A stretch of DNA of 64,000 nt from Saccharopolyspora gregorii (GTDB lineage: Bacteria; Actinomycetota; Actinomycetes; Mycobacteriales; Pseudonocardiaceae): positions 5,394,001-5,458,000 of the forward strand of contig NZ_CP059556.1 of assembly GCF_024734405.1 (NCBI RefSeq), in the 5' to 3' direction. Both the position numbers and the translations under genes were made by a program. The notes under the pieces are model-generated. The model was not told the origin of the DNA, did not search any database, and worked only from the letters and a program-made list of their open reading frames with translations. Below are positions 34,896 through 43,672 of this stretch, one piece after another (positions within the stretch are counted from its first letter, which is position 1; each line of letters begins with the position of its first letter).

Positions 34896-37582
34896 GACGG
34901 CACCTCCAGCACGGTGACCTCTCCGGAGGCGCCGTCGACGGCGATCCGCGCCCCGTCCGGGATGGCGGTGGTGGCGCCGCGCAGCGACACCACGGTGGGG
35001 ATGCCGAACTTGCGGCCGGTGATCGCGGTGTGCGACAGCATGGTGCCGCGCTCCACGACGATGCCCTTCGCGGTGAGCATCAGGAACAGCCAGCCGGGAT
35101 CGGTCTCGCGGGCGATGAGGATCATGCCCTCGCCGGGTTCGACGGGGTCGCGCGGGTCGAGCACGATCCGCGCGGTGCCTTCGACGCGGCCGCTGCTGGA
35201 ACCGAGGCCGCGCAGCTCTCCCCCGCCGGGGTCGGCGGCGGCCCGCACGGCGCCGAGGGAGGTGGTGACCCCGCCGAGGGTGCTGAACCGCTCGGGCAGT
35301 TCCGGCGCGTCCTGCTCGAATTCGGCCTTGCGGACGGCGGCGACGGCGCCGAGGTCGCGGGTGACGCCGGTGCCGTCGAAGTGGCCGAACACCTCGTCCT
35401 CGGTCAGGTGCACCACGTCGGCGGCGGAGCGCAGCACGCCCTGCGCGGCGAGGTCCTCGCCGAGCGAGTGGAAGACCGTCTTGGCGAGGCCGAACAGTTC
35501 GCTGCGGCAGTAGCGCGAGTTCTCCCGGTGCCGCACGCTGCGGCGCAGCTTGTCGAGCAGCCGCCGCAGCACGGCGAGCTTCGGGGAGCGGGCACCGAGG
35601 GCCGCGGTGAGCCGCCGCTCGGCGTCGGCGCGGATGCGCTCCTCCCGCTCGACGAAGGTGGCCCGGTCCAGGCCGGCTCGGGCGTAGTCGGCGACCGTGC
35701 GCAGCAGTGCGCCGGGTTGGGCGCGCAGCGTCGGCTGTTCCATCTTCAGGTCCTGCACGCTGCGGTCCCCGTAGCGGTGCAGGTGCTCGTGCACCGCGGC
35801 GCGGAACGCGTCCCCGTGCCGACCACCGTCCACTTCGGACCACACCTGCGCGGCGGGCCGGTCGTCCATCGCGGCGAGGAACTCCGGCCGGGCGCGGGCG
35901 AGTTCGGCGAGGCCGACGGCGGAGAGCACGGCGGCTTCGCCGCGGTTGCGCTCGCCGCCGCACAGCAGGTCGTTGAGCACGCCCTCGTCCAGCCCCGGCG
36001 CCCACTTCGCGAGCAGCCCGCGGACGGCGCCGGTGGTGGCCGACAGCACCGAGTCGTTGATCAGCGTGACGCCCCAGTGTGCGCCGACCTCCCGCCACGC
36101 GGCGCGGAAGTCCGCGATCCGGGCCAGCGGGTCCCGCTGCGCCCAGTCCACCGCGCGGCGCGGTGCGATCACGCCTTCCCACCAGGTCTCGAACTCGCGC
36201 ATGGCCCGGTCGTGCCGGGCCAGCGCCCGCAGCAGCCGGGCGAGCGGACCGGCGAGCCTGCCGACCACTCCGGGCCACGTCGGCGCCAGCGAGCGCAGCG
36301 AACCCTCGCCGCTGACGGGCAGGCCCATCATCTGCTCCCAGGAAGCCCGCAGCAGCGGGAAGAACGCGACCTGACCGTGCAGGTGCAGCCACGAGTCCAG
36401 GTCGTAGTAGACGCGGCCGCCGAGGTAGCCGATCATCCGCTCCAGCTCGGGCCCGCTCGCGTCGAGCAGCGCCCGGTCCACGCCGTAGCGGCGGTACAGG
36501 TCGTGGAAGATCGTGCGGTAGAAGCCCCGGGCGAACGAGTAGGTCAGCGCGGTCGTGGTGCCGGAGAAGCTCTCGGTGACGTTCGCGTTGCTCCACTGCT
36601 TGCGGGTGGACAGGTCGATCGCGATGGGCCGGGCCTGCACGAGGCGGATGGTGCCGTCCTCGGTGAGCACGCCTTCGACGTCCTGCGGGGCGCCGAGCAG
36701 CGCCGCGACCCGGGCGCCGAGCGCGGCGACCTCCCGCACCTGCGCTTCGTCGAGCACCGGCGCGTCCCGCAGTTCCGGCGGCACCGGCAGCGGGACGGGC
36801 CCGGCGTCGGGGCGGTCCGGGTCGAGGCCGAGGAGTTCCGGCTTGTGCGCGAGGTGCGACTCGCAGCGGCCGGTGGCCGAGCGCAGGAAGTAGTGGTCCA
36901 CGCCGACCTTCTCCTGCACGACGCCTTCGCCGATGCCGTGCCCGGCGGCGAGCACCGCGTCGTCGGCGCCGGTGGCCGGATCGCAGGTGAACAGCACGAA
37001 GGACTTGGCGCCCAGCACCATCTCCTGCACGCCGACGGACACCGCGAACCCGTCGAGCGCGAGCCCCTGGACGTGCCGGTACAGCAGCGCTTCGGCGGTG
37101 AACCCGGACGCCCAGCACTCGCGGACCCGGTCCAGGACGCGGTCCCGGCCCACGTACAGGAAGCTCTCCCCCATGCCCGCGAACGGGTCGGCGGCGGAGT
37201 CCTCGCTCTCCCGCTCGGAACGGCCCACGCTGGAGGAGCGGACGGCGACCAGCGAGCCGGGCGCGAAGGTCGCGTCGAACGCGTCGAGCACGGACCGTTC
37301 GACCCCGGCGGGGAACGGGACGTCGAGGAACAGGTCGCGGATGGCCTTCGCGGCGGCGTCGAGGGAGGCGCGGTCGGTGAAGTCGATGCCGTCCAGCTCG
37401 CGGCGGATCCCGCCGCCGATCTCGCGCGCCACGTCGCGGAAGACGGCGGCGTCGAGGCAGCAGAACCGCGGCACCGGCAGGCCCGCGGCCCGCATCTCGG
37501 CGAGGCGCGCGAACTTGTTGCCGACCTGCGCGCCGGTCGGCCGGGCGTCGTCGTGGATCATCGCGGCGGTCACCGGTCCCAT
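34892..37582 (-). CDS. PEP-synthase/rifampin phosphotransferase-like protein
   Basis: An 896-residue cytosolic phosphotransferase. The N-terminal ATP-grasp domain (about residues 10-310) has the VAVRSSSVGRSE and FAGMGESFL motifs; a long linker (about 310-790) follows; the C-terminal swivelling phospho-His domain has SHTAITGRKFGIPTVV with the His near 851. It should transfer phosphate from ATP through His to a small molecule. The middle domain does not match pyruvate-binding PpsA, so the acceptor is unknown. The length (~900) matches RPH proteins. ATG at 37582 is coupled to the ICMT-like stop (TGATG). Confidence 0.8.
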   Translation of the reverse strand: MGPVTAAMIHDDARPTGAQVGNKFARLAEMRAAGLPVPRFCCLDAAVFRDVAREIGGGIRRELDGIDFTDRASLDAAAKAIRDLFLDVPFPAGVERSVLDAFDATFAPGSLVAVRSSSVGRSERESEDSAADPFAGMGESFLYVGRDRVLDRVRECWASGFTAEALLYRHVQGLALDGFAVSVGVQEMVLGAKSFVLFTCDPATGADDAVLAAGHGIGEGVVQEKVGVDHYFLRSATGRCESHLAHKPELLGLDPDRPDAGPVPLPVPPELRDAPVLDEAQVREVAALGARVAALLGAPQDVEGVLTEDGTIRLVQARPIAIDLSTRKQWSNANVTESFSGTTTALTYSFARGFYRTIFHDLYRRYGVDRALLDASGPELERMIGYLGGRVYYDLDSWLHLHGQVAFFPLLRASWEQMMGLPVSGEGSLRSLAPTWPGVVGRLAGPLARLLRALARHDRAMREFETWWEGVIAPRRAVDWAQRDPLARIADFRAAWREVGAHWGVTLINDSVLSATTGAVRGLLAKWAPGLDEGVLNDLLCGGERNRGEAAVLSAVGLAELARARPEFLAAMDDRPAAQVWSEVDGGRHGDAFRAAVHEHLHRYGDRSVQDLKMEQPTLRAQPGALLRTVADYARAGLDRATFVEREERIRADAERRLTAALGARSPKLAVLRRLLDKLRRSVRHRENSRYCRSELFGLAKTVFHSLGEDLAAQGVLRSAADVVHLTEDEVFGHFDGTGVTRDLGAVAAVRKAEFEQDAPELPERFSTLGGVTTSLGAVRAAADPGGGELRGLGSSSGRVEGTARIVLDPRDPVEPGEGMILIARETDPGWLFLMLTAKGIVVERGTMLSHTAITGRKFGIPTVVSLRGATTAIPDGARIAVDGASGEVTVLEVPS

Positions 37583-38226
37583 CACCACACCGCCGGGATG
37601 AGCCGGGGGCGGTCGCGCGCGTAGTCGGGGTAGTCGGGCAGCCGCATCAGCGTGTCCTCCTCGACGAGGACGCGGCGCACCACGGCGGGCACCATGAGCG
37701 CGGCGAACGCGAGCACCCCGTACGGGTTCAGGAACGCGGCGACCAGCCCCAGGTGCGCGAACACCATGCCGGTGTAGGCGGGGTGGCGCACCAGCCGGTA
37801 GGGCCCGGTGCTGACGATCGCGTGCCCGTCGACGGTGCGGACGCGGTGCGAGTAGAAGCGGCCGAGCCGGTGCACGGCGGTGAGCCGCAGCACGACCCCA
37901 CCGAAGAACACGGCGACGGCGGCGGTGCGACCGAGCCCCCACCCGTCCCAGGTGTTCGGGGGCAGCGCGACGGCGGCGAGGACGGCGAGCCGGGACAGCC
38001 CGTAGAGCTGCAGGCTGCCGCGGTCGGCGGAACTGGTCTCCTGCACCGAGCCCTGGAAGGTGACGCGGGATTCCAGCAGCGTCCACGCCAGGTAGGCGAG
38101 CAGGACGGCGGCTTCGCCGGACGCGGGATCACCGTCGAGCAGGCGGCCGCCGATCCCCCAGGCGAGCACCAGCATCCCGCACAGGAAGATCGCGGGCGGG
38201 AAGAGGCTCTCCAGCTTGCGGTTCAT
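37582..38226 (-). CDS. ICMT family (isoprenylcysteine carboxyl methyltransferase-like) protein
   Basis: A 214-residue membrane protein with four to five helices. The family motif GPYRLVRHPAYTGMV lies at about residue 140, followed by the VEEDTLMRLPDYPDYARDRPRLIP tail. Homologues methylate carboxyl or other groups on hydrophobic substrates; bacterial ones are poorly known. The ATG is part of a 4-nt overlap (ATGA) with the AfsA-like gene. Within this operon a hydrophobic or prenylated substrate is plausible (inference). Confidence 0.83.
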   Translation of the reverse strand: MNRKLESLFPPAIFLCGMLVLAWGIGGRLLDGDPASGEAAVLLAYLAWTLLESRVTFQGSVQETSSADRGSLQLYGLSRLAVLAAVALPPNTWDGWGLGRTAAVAVFFGGVVLRLTAVHRLGRFYSHRVRTVDGHAIVSTGPYRLVRHPAYTGMVFAHLGLVAAFLNPYGVLAFAALMVPAVVRRVLVEEDTLMRLPDYPDYARDRPRLIPAVW

Positions 38227-39032
38227 CGTGCTGCTTCCCGGTTGGCCCAGCGCAGGTGGTCGTACACGCGCGGGGGAACGATCATGCCGGTGAGCCGGAC
38301 GGAGCCGATCACGTCGCCTGCGGCGAGCAGGTCCACGGCGAACTCGACGCGCTTGCGCCGCATGGTCATCGTGGTGGTGCGGAGCCGGACGTCCTCGGTG
38401 GCGGCGACGGGGCGGCGCTGCTCGTGCCGGACCCCGTTGAGCACGTACTTCCAGTCGTGCGCCACGTCCCACACCTGGTGCCCGACCAGGGTGATCAACT
38501 GGCGGGCGCTTTCGACGAGTTCGAGCGCGGAGCGGTGCCGCGGGTCGCGGCGGCGCAGCGCGTGGTCCGGCGCGAAGTCGAGGATTCGCGCGGTGCAACC
38601 GGAATCGTCGCCGGTGAAGTCGCCGATGGCGACGTTCTCCGTACGGTGGCGGTGCACCAGCTCCCGATCGACCGGTACCGGTGCGGGCAGCACGGGGCCG
38701 GGTGGCGGCGGGTCGTGGTGGTCGCGCAGCGACACGTTCCCGTCGGCGACGACGAGTCCGCCGGAGGAGCAGTACGCGTCCCAGCGCTCCCCGTCGGTCG
38801 CCGGGCTGCTCATCAGCACTTCGACCGGGCGGTCGAGCTCGCAGAAGTGGTGGAACTCCACGGCCAGCTCCGCGACTCGGCCCGGGGACGCCGAGGCGAG
38901 CCCGGCGATGCCGTCGAGCAGCAGCATCGCGGGCAGGTGGTCCAGCGGGTGGTCGAAGAAGAACGCGTCCGTCGGATCGGAGACCATTGATCCGATCATC
39001 GTGTGCACGACGGAGTCGATCGTGACGCTCAT
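38223..39032 (-). CDS. AfsA-type A-factor/butenolide biosynthesis hotdog protein
   Basis: A 269-residue protein with the two AfsA hotdog repeats. The first has FFFDHPLDHLPAMLLLDGIAG (AfsA signature DHPxDHxPGM); the second contains RILDFAPDHALRRRDPRH and WKYVLNGVRHEQRRPV. AfsA condenses a beta-ketoacyl thioester with dihydroxyacetone phosphate to make gamma-butyrolactone signals. The ATG has GAGGAG upstream. It is the first gene of the operon, with 4-nt overlap to the ICMT-like gene. No ArpA-like TetR receptor is adjacent; a UTRA-only protein is divergent instead. Confidence 0.83.
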   Translation of the reverse strand: MSVTIDSVVHTMIGSMVSDPTDAFFFDHPLDHLPAMLLLDGIAGLASASPGRVAELAVEFHHFCELDRPVEVLMSSPATDGERWDAYCSSGGLVVADGNVSLRDHHDPPPPGPVLPAPVPVDRELVHRHRTENVAIGDFTGDDSGCTARILDFAPDHALRRRDPRHRSALELVESARQLITLVGHQVWDVAHDWKYVLNGVRHEQRRPVAATEDVRLRTTTMTMRRKRVEFAVDLLAAGDVIGSVRLTGMIVPPRVYDHLRWANREAAR

Positions 39033-39543
39033 GTTTCTCCTCAAGGCCCGGGGAAGTCGCCGAATGGTCCGGTCGCCTATTCCAGGACTACCGGAAGTTG
39101 ATCTAGTGGAATTCCCAGTGTTGACCGGAGAGGCACCAGCGCCCCCGGTGCTCCCAGCGGCGATCAACGGAGAAACCGAGCATCCAGCCCGCCTTCTAGG
39201 GAAATCAGCAGTCCTCGGCATCAGGACTCCTGCGCTGGTCCCGAGCCCGCGACGATCCCCACCACGCGGGCGGACATGCCATTTTCCGCACCGCGTCGCG
39301 CATTTCACCGGCGAACCGGGGAAATCAGCGGACCGAATCACCGGGAACCGGAGCTGCGCACCGCGACAACGCCGGGACCCCATTCCGGCGATCCCCGCGC
39401 GAAAGGCACCCGGTGCCTTTTCGGGCCGCGAGGACCGCGACCACCCGATCGGCGACGCCGACTCCGGCGGCGGTTCCGCGGCCCGGCACCGGCGCGGTGC
39501 GACGATGACCCGCGGACGACGCAGCCCACCCGAGGAGGGGCCG
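39033..39543. other. Divergent regulatory region between the AfsA operon and a UTRA gene
   Basis: 511 bases with no supported gene. It includes a palindrome around GGGAATTCC (about 39110) near the AfsA-type start, and an IR AAAGGCACC/GGTGCCTTT at 39402-39420 followed by T. The AT-rich part 39060-39130 should contain the operon promoter. No AfsA-receptor (ARE) box was recognised by eye. Confidence 0.45.
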
Positions 39544-40119
39544 ATGAGCGCGGCGGAGCACGACGACGAGGGCGGCGCGGCCACCGGCCCGCCGCGGGTG
39601 GCGCGGCTCGACGCCCGCGAGCGGCTGAGCCGGGCGCGCCGGGAGCGGAACGAGGGGGCCTTCCTCGCCGAGGCCGCCGCGCAGGGCTTCGTCCCCGACT
39701 CGTCCACCCAGGTCTGGTTCGAACCGGCCGCCGACCTCGCCGAGCCGTTCGGGATCCACGCCGGGGACGAGATCTGCGTCCGCGACCGGGTGCTGCGCGC
39801 CGACGGGCACCCGGTGCTGCTGGCGGTCTCCCGGTTCCCGCGGTCGATCACCGCCGGGACGGCGCTGGAGCGCCCCGACACCGGGCCGGGCGGCGCACCG
39901 GCCCGCCTCGACGAGCTCGGCCACGGCGCCACCCGCTACGAGGAGGTCGTCACCGCCGCGATGGCGACCGAGCTGGAACGGCGGGCGCTGGAGACCGAAC
40001 GCGCACCGCTGCTGCACGTGCGCCGCACCACGTGGAGCGGGGACCGCGTCGTCGAGCTCACCGACGTGAAGATGCCCGCCGGCGCCGCCGAACTCCGCTA
40101 CTCCTGGGACGCCTGCTGA
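39544..40119 (+). CDS. Stand-alone UTRA domain protein
   Basis: A 191-residue protein. After ~25 variable residues it matches the UTRA ligand-binding fold of GntR/HutC regulators: VWFEPAADLAEPFGIHAGDEICVRDRV, HPVLLAVSRFPRSIT, RYEEVVTAAMATELERRALE and PLLHVRRTTWS. There is no winged-helix domain and no trace of one upstream. It may sense a ligand and act with another protein, or be the remnant of a GntR regulator. The ATG has GAGGAGGGG upstream. It is divergent to the AfsA-type operon, so a role in sensing its product is possible. Confidence 0.75.
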   Translation: MSAAEHDDEGGAATGPPRVARLDARERLSRARRERNEGAFLAEAAAQGFVPDSSTQVWFEPAADLAEPFGIHAGDEICVRDRVLRADGHPVLLAVSRFPRSITAGTALERPDTGPGGAPARLDELGHGATRYEEVVTAAMATELERRALETERAPLLHVRRTTWSGDRVVELTDVKMPAGAAELRYSWDAC

Positions 40120-40184
40120 CCACCACCGCCGGCACCCGGGCGACCGACGGGCGGTTCGCTGCCCGGGGGCGGGAGGATCGGAGC

Positions 40185-40775
40185 ATGAGCGGGAAGTGCG
40201 CCGTGCTGGCGCTGCACTGGCAGGTCAACGTCATCGCACCGGAAGGGTTCTTCGGCGACCTGCTCGCCGCTCCGGTCGCGCGCAGCGGGGTGGTGGCGCG
40301 CGCCGCGCGGTTCCACGCTGCCGCCGCCGCGGCGGGCGCCGAACTGGTCTTCACCCGCTTCACCGTTCCCGCCGGGGAGGGCGAGCTGGTCCGCAACACC
40401 GAGTTCATGCGCGCGGTCGGCGAGGCGCAGGAGTCGTTCCGCCCCGACGCGCCGGGCGCGGCGCTGGTCCCGGAGCTGGCCGGACGAGCGGGCCTGGTGG
40501 TGGACAACCAGAAGCTGTCCGGGCTCGCGGGCAACGACCTGCCCGCCCGGCTGCGCGACCGCGGGGTCGGGACGCTGTTCCTCACCGGCGTCGCCACCGA
40601 CCTCACGGTCGAGCAGACCGCCCGGCACGCCACCGACCTGGGCTTCCACGTGCACGTCATCACCGACTGCACGGCGGCCGCCGAGGAGGCGACGCACCGG
40701 GCGTCCCTCGCGGCGCTCGCGCGGACCACGGCGGGCAACCGCACCGCGGCGGAGGCGCTCGCCGCCTGCCGGTAG
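40185..40775 (+). CDS. Isochorismatase-like hydrolase with non-canonical catalytic residues
   Basis: A 196-residue cysteine hydrolase-fold protein. The fold is clear: GVATDLTVEQTARHATDLG and the Lys in DNQKLSGLAGND. The catalytic Cys is Thr (DLTV instead of NxCV), and the N-terminal Asp of D-x-Q is a His (ALHWQ). The classical triad Asp-Lys-Cys is reduced to Lys only. It may be inactive or use different chemistry. The ATG has GGGAGG upstream. It lies 65 bp after the UTRA gene, on the same strand. Confidence 0.8.
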   Translation: MSGKCAVLALHWQVNVIAPEGFFGDLLAAPVARSGVVARAARFHAAAAAAGAELVFTRFTVPAGEGELVRNTEFMRAVGEAQESFRPDAPGAALVPELAGRAGLVVDNQKLSGLAGNDLPARLRDRGVGTLFLTGVATDLTVEQTARHATDLGFHVHVITDCTAAAEEATHRASLAALARTTAGNRTAAEALAACR

Positions 40776-40790
40776 GCCGGGCCCGGCACG

Positions 40791-41333
40791 TCAGCCGAGC
40801 GGGGACGCGAGCCACGGGAGGTTGAGGCCGATCAGGCCCGCGCCGAACTCCAGCGCCCCGAGCAGCCACACCGTGCCCAGCACCACGGCGCCGGTGCCCG
40901 CGAGCAGCAGCAGGCGCACCGCGGGGTGCCGCCCGCGCTGCCACGCGTCCCACCGGTCGTACCCGCGGCGCAGGAAGGCGAGCGCGCGGCGGGCCGGCTC
41001 GAACTCGGTGCCGAGCACGGCGAGGCCCGCGAACGCCACGACCCAGCCCGGCCCCGGGTACGGGATCATGACGATCCCGGCGACGAGCACCGCGGAACCG
41101 GCGATGCCGACCCCGGTACGCCACGCGACTTCGGCGGCGCGGTTGCGGCGGGCTCGTTCCCGCTGCCCGCGGTACCGGTCGCGGAGGCTCGGGCGTGCCG
41201 TGGCGGCGGGTTCGGTGGCGCCGGACTCGGTGGCGCCGGGCCCGGCCGGGGCTGACCCGGCCGGGTCGAGTTCGGTCGTCGCGGATCCGGTCGCGGATTC
41301 GGCGGTGGATCCGGTGGTGGCGGTGCCGGTCAC
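40791..41333 (-). CDS. TIGR02611/PGPGW family membrane protein
   Basis: About 180 residues: a Thr/Ala/Ser-rich N-terminal half, a basic stretch (RDRYRGQRERARRNRAAE), and two to three helices with the family motif IPYPGPGWVVAFAGLAVLG. Function unknown. The GTG at 41333 has GGAGG at good spacing; a GTG at 41372, overlapping the upstream stop (GTGA), is an alternative. It is an operon partner of the DUF3159 protein. Confidence 0.75.
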   Translation of the reverse strand: MTGTATTGSTAESATGSATTELDPAGSAPAGPGATESGATEPAATARPSLRDRYRGQRERARRNRAAEVAWRTGVGIAGSAVLVAGIVMIPYPGPGWVVAFAGLAVLGTEFEPARRALAFLRRGYDRWDAWQRGRHPAVRLLLLAGTGAVVLGTVWLLGALEFGAGLIGLNLPWLASPLG

Positions 41334-41368
41334 GGTCGTCCTCCGGGTCTGCTGCGCGTGCGGTCCGC

Positions 41369-42040
41369 TCACGACTTCCGGAGGAGGCGCTTGCTGCTGC
41401 GGCGGAACGCCCAGACGACGACCAGCGCGCCGAGCACCGTCAGCGGCGTCCCCATCGCGACGCGGGCCACCGCCAGCCCACCGGTCGTGTCGATGACGTA
41501 GAGCCACTGCTGCACCGCGAACCGGGCGCCGAACACGAGCGCCGCCGCGAGGGTGGCGAGGTCGTGGGCGCGCAGGCTCGGCCGGTCCTCCCGCCACGGG
41601 TTCGTCCCGCCGTGCACCAGGTTCCAGACCACGCCGGTCACCGGCCGCCGGGCCAGCAGCGAGCCCGCGGTGAGCACGAACCCGGCCAGCGCGGCCCAGA
41701 TCCCGATGGCGAAGAAGTCCTTCGCCGACCCAGTCCACGCGGCGAGTCCCACGGCGACGCCGACCGCGACCAGCCCGCCGACGGCGGAGGCGAACTTCTC
41801 GCCGCGCAGCATCCGGAACGCGGTCAGCAGCACGGCGGCGCCGACCGAGACGGCGATGGTCACCGGCAGCGGCAGGAACGAGTTCGCCCCGGCGAAGACG
41901 ATGACGGGTGCCGTGGAGTACACGAATCCCACCGGCCCGCCGACCTGGTCCAGCACCGACGGCTTCGGCGCCTCGGCCGCGACGGCCTCGATGCGCTCGG
42001 TCGGCCGCTCGTCCCGCACTTCCTGTTCCACGTTCGTCAT
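41369..42040 (-). CDS. DUF3159 family membrane protein
   Basis: A 223-residue polytopic protein (five to six helices) matching DUF3159: PVGFVYSTAPVIVFAGANSFLPL at the N-terminus, then RMLRGEKFASAVGGL and WREDRPSLRAHDLATLAAALVF. Role unknown in Actinobacteria. The ATG has GAGGAGCGAAGG upstream. It is followed by the PGPGW gene with 4-nt overlap or close spacing. Upstream it faces a truncated kinase gene. Confidence 0.82.
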   Translation of the reverse strand: MTNVEQEVRDERPTERIEAVAAEAPKPSVLDQVGGPVGFVYSTAPVIVFAGANSFLPLPVTIAVSVGAAVLLTAFRMLRGEKFASAVGGLVAVGVAVGLAAWTGSAKDFFAIGIWAALAGFVLTAGSLLARRPVTGVVWNLVHGGTNPWREDRPSLRAHDLATLAAALVFGARFAVQQWLYVIDTTGGLAVARVAMGTPLTVLGALVVVWAFRRSSKRLLRKS

Positions 42041-42308
42041 GGCCTTCGCTCCTCGATCGACATCCGGTGACGAGGAGAAGGAGAAGCCGTGCCGCAACGT
42101 CATGCTCAAGGCACTGCGACGCACGTCACACCGAGGGGGCGCCGCTACCGCCACTGGTCCACATCGGACACTCTGCTCGGTCCATCCACATCGGACGCTC
42201 CCGCGCCGCCCAGGCCGTCCCGGATCAGCATTCCGGCCGGGCTCCGCCGCCATCGGCGTCGATCCGCGCGGCACCGGGCCGTCCGCCGTCATCGCGGCCA
42301 CGCTGGCG

Positions 42309-43202
42309 GTGCTGTCCGCGCGCGGCGTGCTGCGCCCGGCCCGGGAACTCGCCGAGGCGGCGCGGCGGCTCGGCGGCGGGGACCTGCGCACCAGGATCGA
42401 GGTCCGCGGCTCCGACGAGCTGGCGCAGGTGGCGCGCACGTTCAACGACACGGCCGCCGCGCTGGAGGCGCACGTCGAGCGGCTCCGCGCGATGGAGGCC
42501 GACGCGCGCCGGTTCGTCGCCGACGTCTCGCACGAGCTGCGGACCCCGCTGGCCGCGATGGTCGCCGTCAGCGACCTCCTGGAGGAGGAGGCCGAGCGGC
42601 TCCCCGCCCACGCCGGGGACGCCGCCGCCCTCGTCGGCCAGGAGACGCGCAACCTGGACCGGCTGGTGAACGACCTCATCGACATCAGCCGGTTCGACTC
42701 GCAGGTGGCCGCGCTGGCGCTGGACGAGCTGGAGGTCACCGGCCTGGTGCGGACCACGCTGCGCTCGCGCGGCTGGTGGGACCGGGTGCGGGTCGAACTG
42801 CCGCCGGAGGAGGTCGTGGCGCGGCTCGACCCGCGCCGGGTGGACGTCGTCCTCGCGAACCTCGTCGGCAACGCCCTGCGGCACGGGCGGCCGCCCGTCA
42901 CGGTCTCGTTGCGCGCCGACGAGCGGTGGCTGACCTTCGTGGTCCGCGACTCCGGCGACGGGCTCGGCCCGGAGGTGCGCGCGCACGTCTTCGACCGCTT
43001 CTACAAGGCCGACACCGCCCGGACCAGGTCCGAGGGCAGCGGGCTGGGGCTGGCCATCGCCCGGGAGAACGCCCGCCTGCACCGCGACGGCGAGCGCACC
43101 GGCGGCATCGCGGCCGACGACGCCCCGGAAGGCGGGGCGGTGTTCACGCTGGCCCTGCCGAGGTGGGCCGAGGATTCCGGGGACGGAGGTGGACGACCGT
43201 GA
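42309..43202 (+). CDS. Sensor histidine kinase, N-terminally truncated
   Basis: The conserved cytosolic part of a histidine kinase. It starts inside TM2 (VLSARGVLRPAREL), then has a HAMP, an H-box DVSHELRTPLAAM, an N-box NLVGNALRHG, and G1/G2 (DSGDGLG, GSGLGLAIA). The sensor domain and first helix are missing, and the upstream sequence to 42102 lacks a coding pattern; I place the start at GTG 42309 only for convenience. Its stop overlaps the lipoprotein gene (GTGA). A possible 5' remnant with a ribosome site starts at 42089 in another frame. Probably a pseudogene from deletion. Confidence 0.6.
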   Translation: MLSARGVLRPARELAEAARRLGGGDLRTRIEVRGSDELAQVARTFNDTAAALEAHVERLRAMEADARRFVADVSHELRTPLAAMVAVSDLLEEEAERLPAHAGDAAALVGQETRNLDRLVNDLIDISRFDSQVAALALDELEVTGLVRTTLRSRGWWDRVRVELPPEEVVARLDPRRVDVVLANLVGNALRHGRPPVTVSLRADERWLTFVVRDSGDGLGPEVRAHVFDRFYKADTARTRSEGSGLGLAIARENARLHRDGERTGGIAADDAPEGGAVFTLALPRWAEDSGDGGGRP

Positions 43203-43672
43203 AGCGCAGGAACGGGCTGGTGCTCGCGCTCGGCATCGCGGTGCTCGCCGCCGGCGGGTGCGGGGTGCGCTCCAGCGGGGTGATCACCGGGTCCTCGCCG
43301 CCGAGCGGCGTGGCCGACCCCGCGGCGGGGACCACGCTGTACCTGGTAGCGGACGGGCGGCTCGAAGCGACCACGCGGCCCGGCCCCGCGATGTCCAGGG
43401 CCGATGCGCTGCGGTTGCTGGCGATCGGGCCCACCGCCGAGGAGCGCGCCCGCGGTCTCGGCAGCGAGGTCCCCCCGGAGGCCGTGCCCTTCGCGGTGAG
43501 CACGCGCCCGCCCGGGCGGGTGCTGGTGAGCACGTCGATGCCCGCCGCCGACCTGTCCGGCACCGCCGTCGAGCAGATCGTGTGCACGGTCGCCGCCGGG
43601 ACGCCGGACGCCCGCGCCACCGTCCAGCTACTCGGCCGGGACCCCGTGCCCCGGCGCTGCGCGGGAGGGTAG
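43199..43672 (+). CDS. GerMN-like lipoprotein
   Basis: A 157-residue lipoprotein (lipobox AAGGC near residue 20). The remainder resembles a GerMN-type domain: GTTLYLVADGRLEATTRP, SRADALRLLAIGPTAEERARGLGSEVP and VEQIVCTVAAG. Such lipoproteins modulate two-component kinases in Actinobacteria. It follows the truncated kinase directly with GTGA overlap, and is probably its former partner. Confidence 0.7.
   Translation: MKRRNGLVLALGIAVLAAGGCGVRSSGVITGSSPPSGVADPAAGTTLYLVADGRLEATTRPGPAMSRADALRLLAIGPTAEERARGLGSEVPPEAVPFAVSTRPPGRVLVSTSMPAADLSGTAVEQIVCTVAAGTPDARATVQLLGRDPVPRRCAGG

Noticed and set aside
39402-39421. A terminator in the AfsA-UTRA gap
   Set aside because: The inverted repeat has almost no loop and no adjacent gene end, so it was only mentioned in the region entry.
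42089-43672. A 527-residue protein starting at GTG 42089
   Set aside because: Apart from its last 157 residues (the lipoprotein) it is out of frame with the kinase and Arg-rich.
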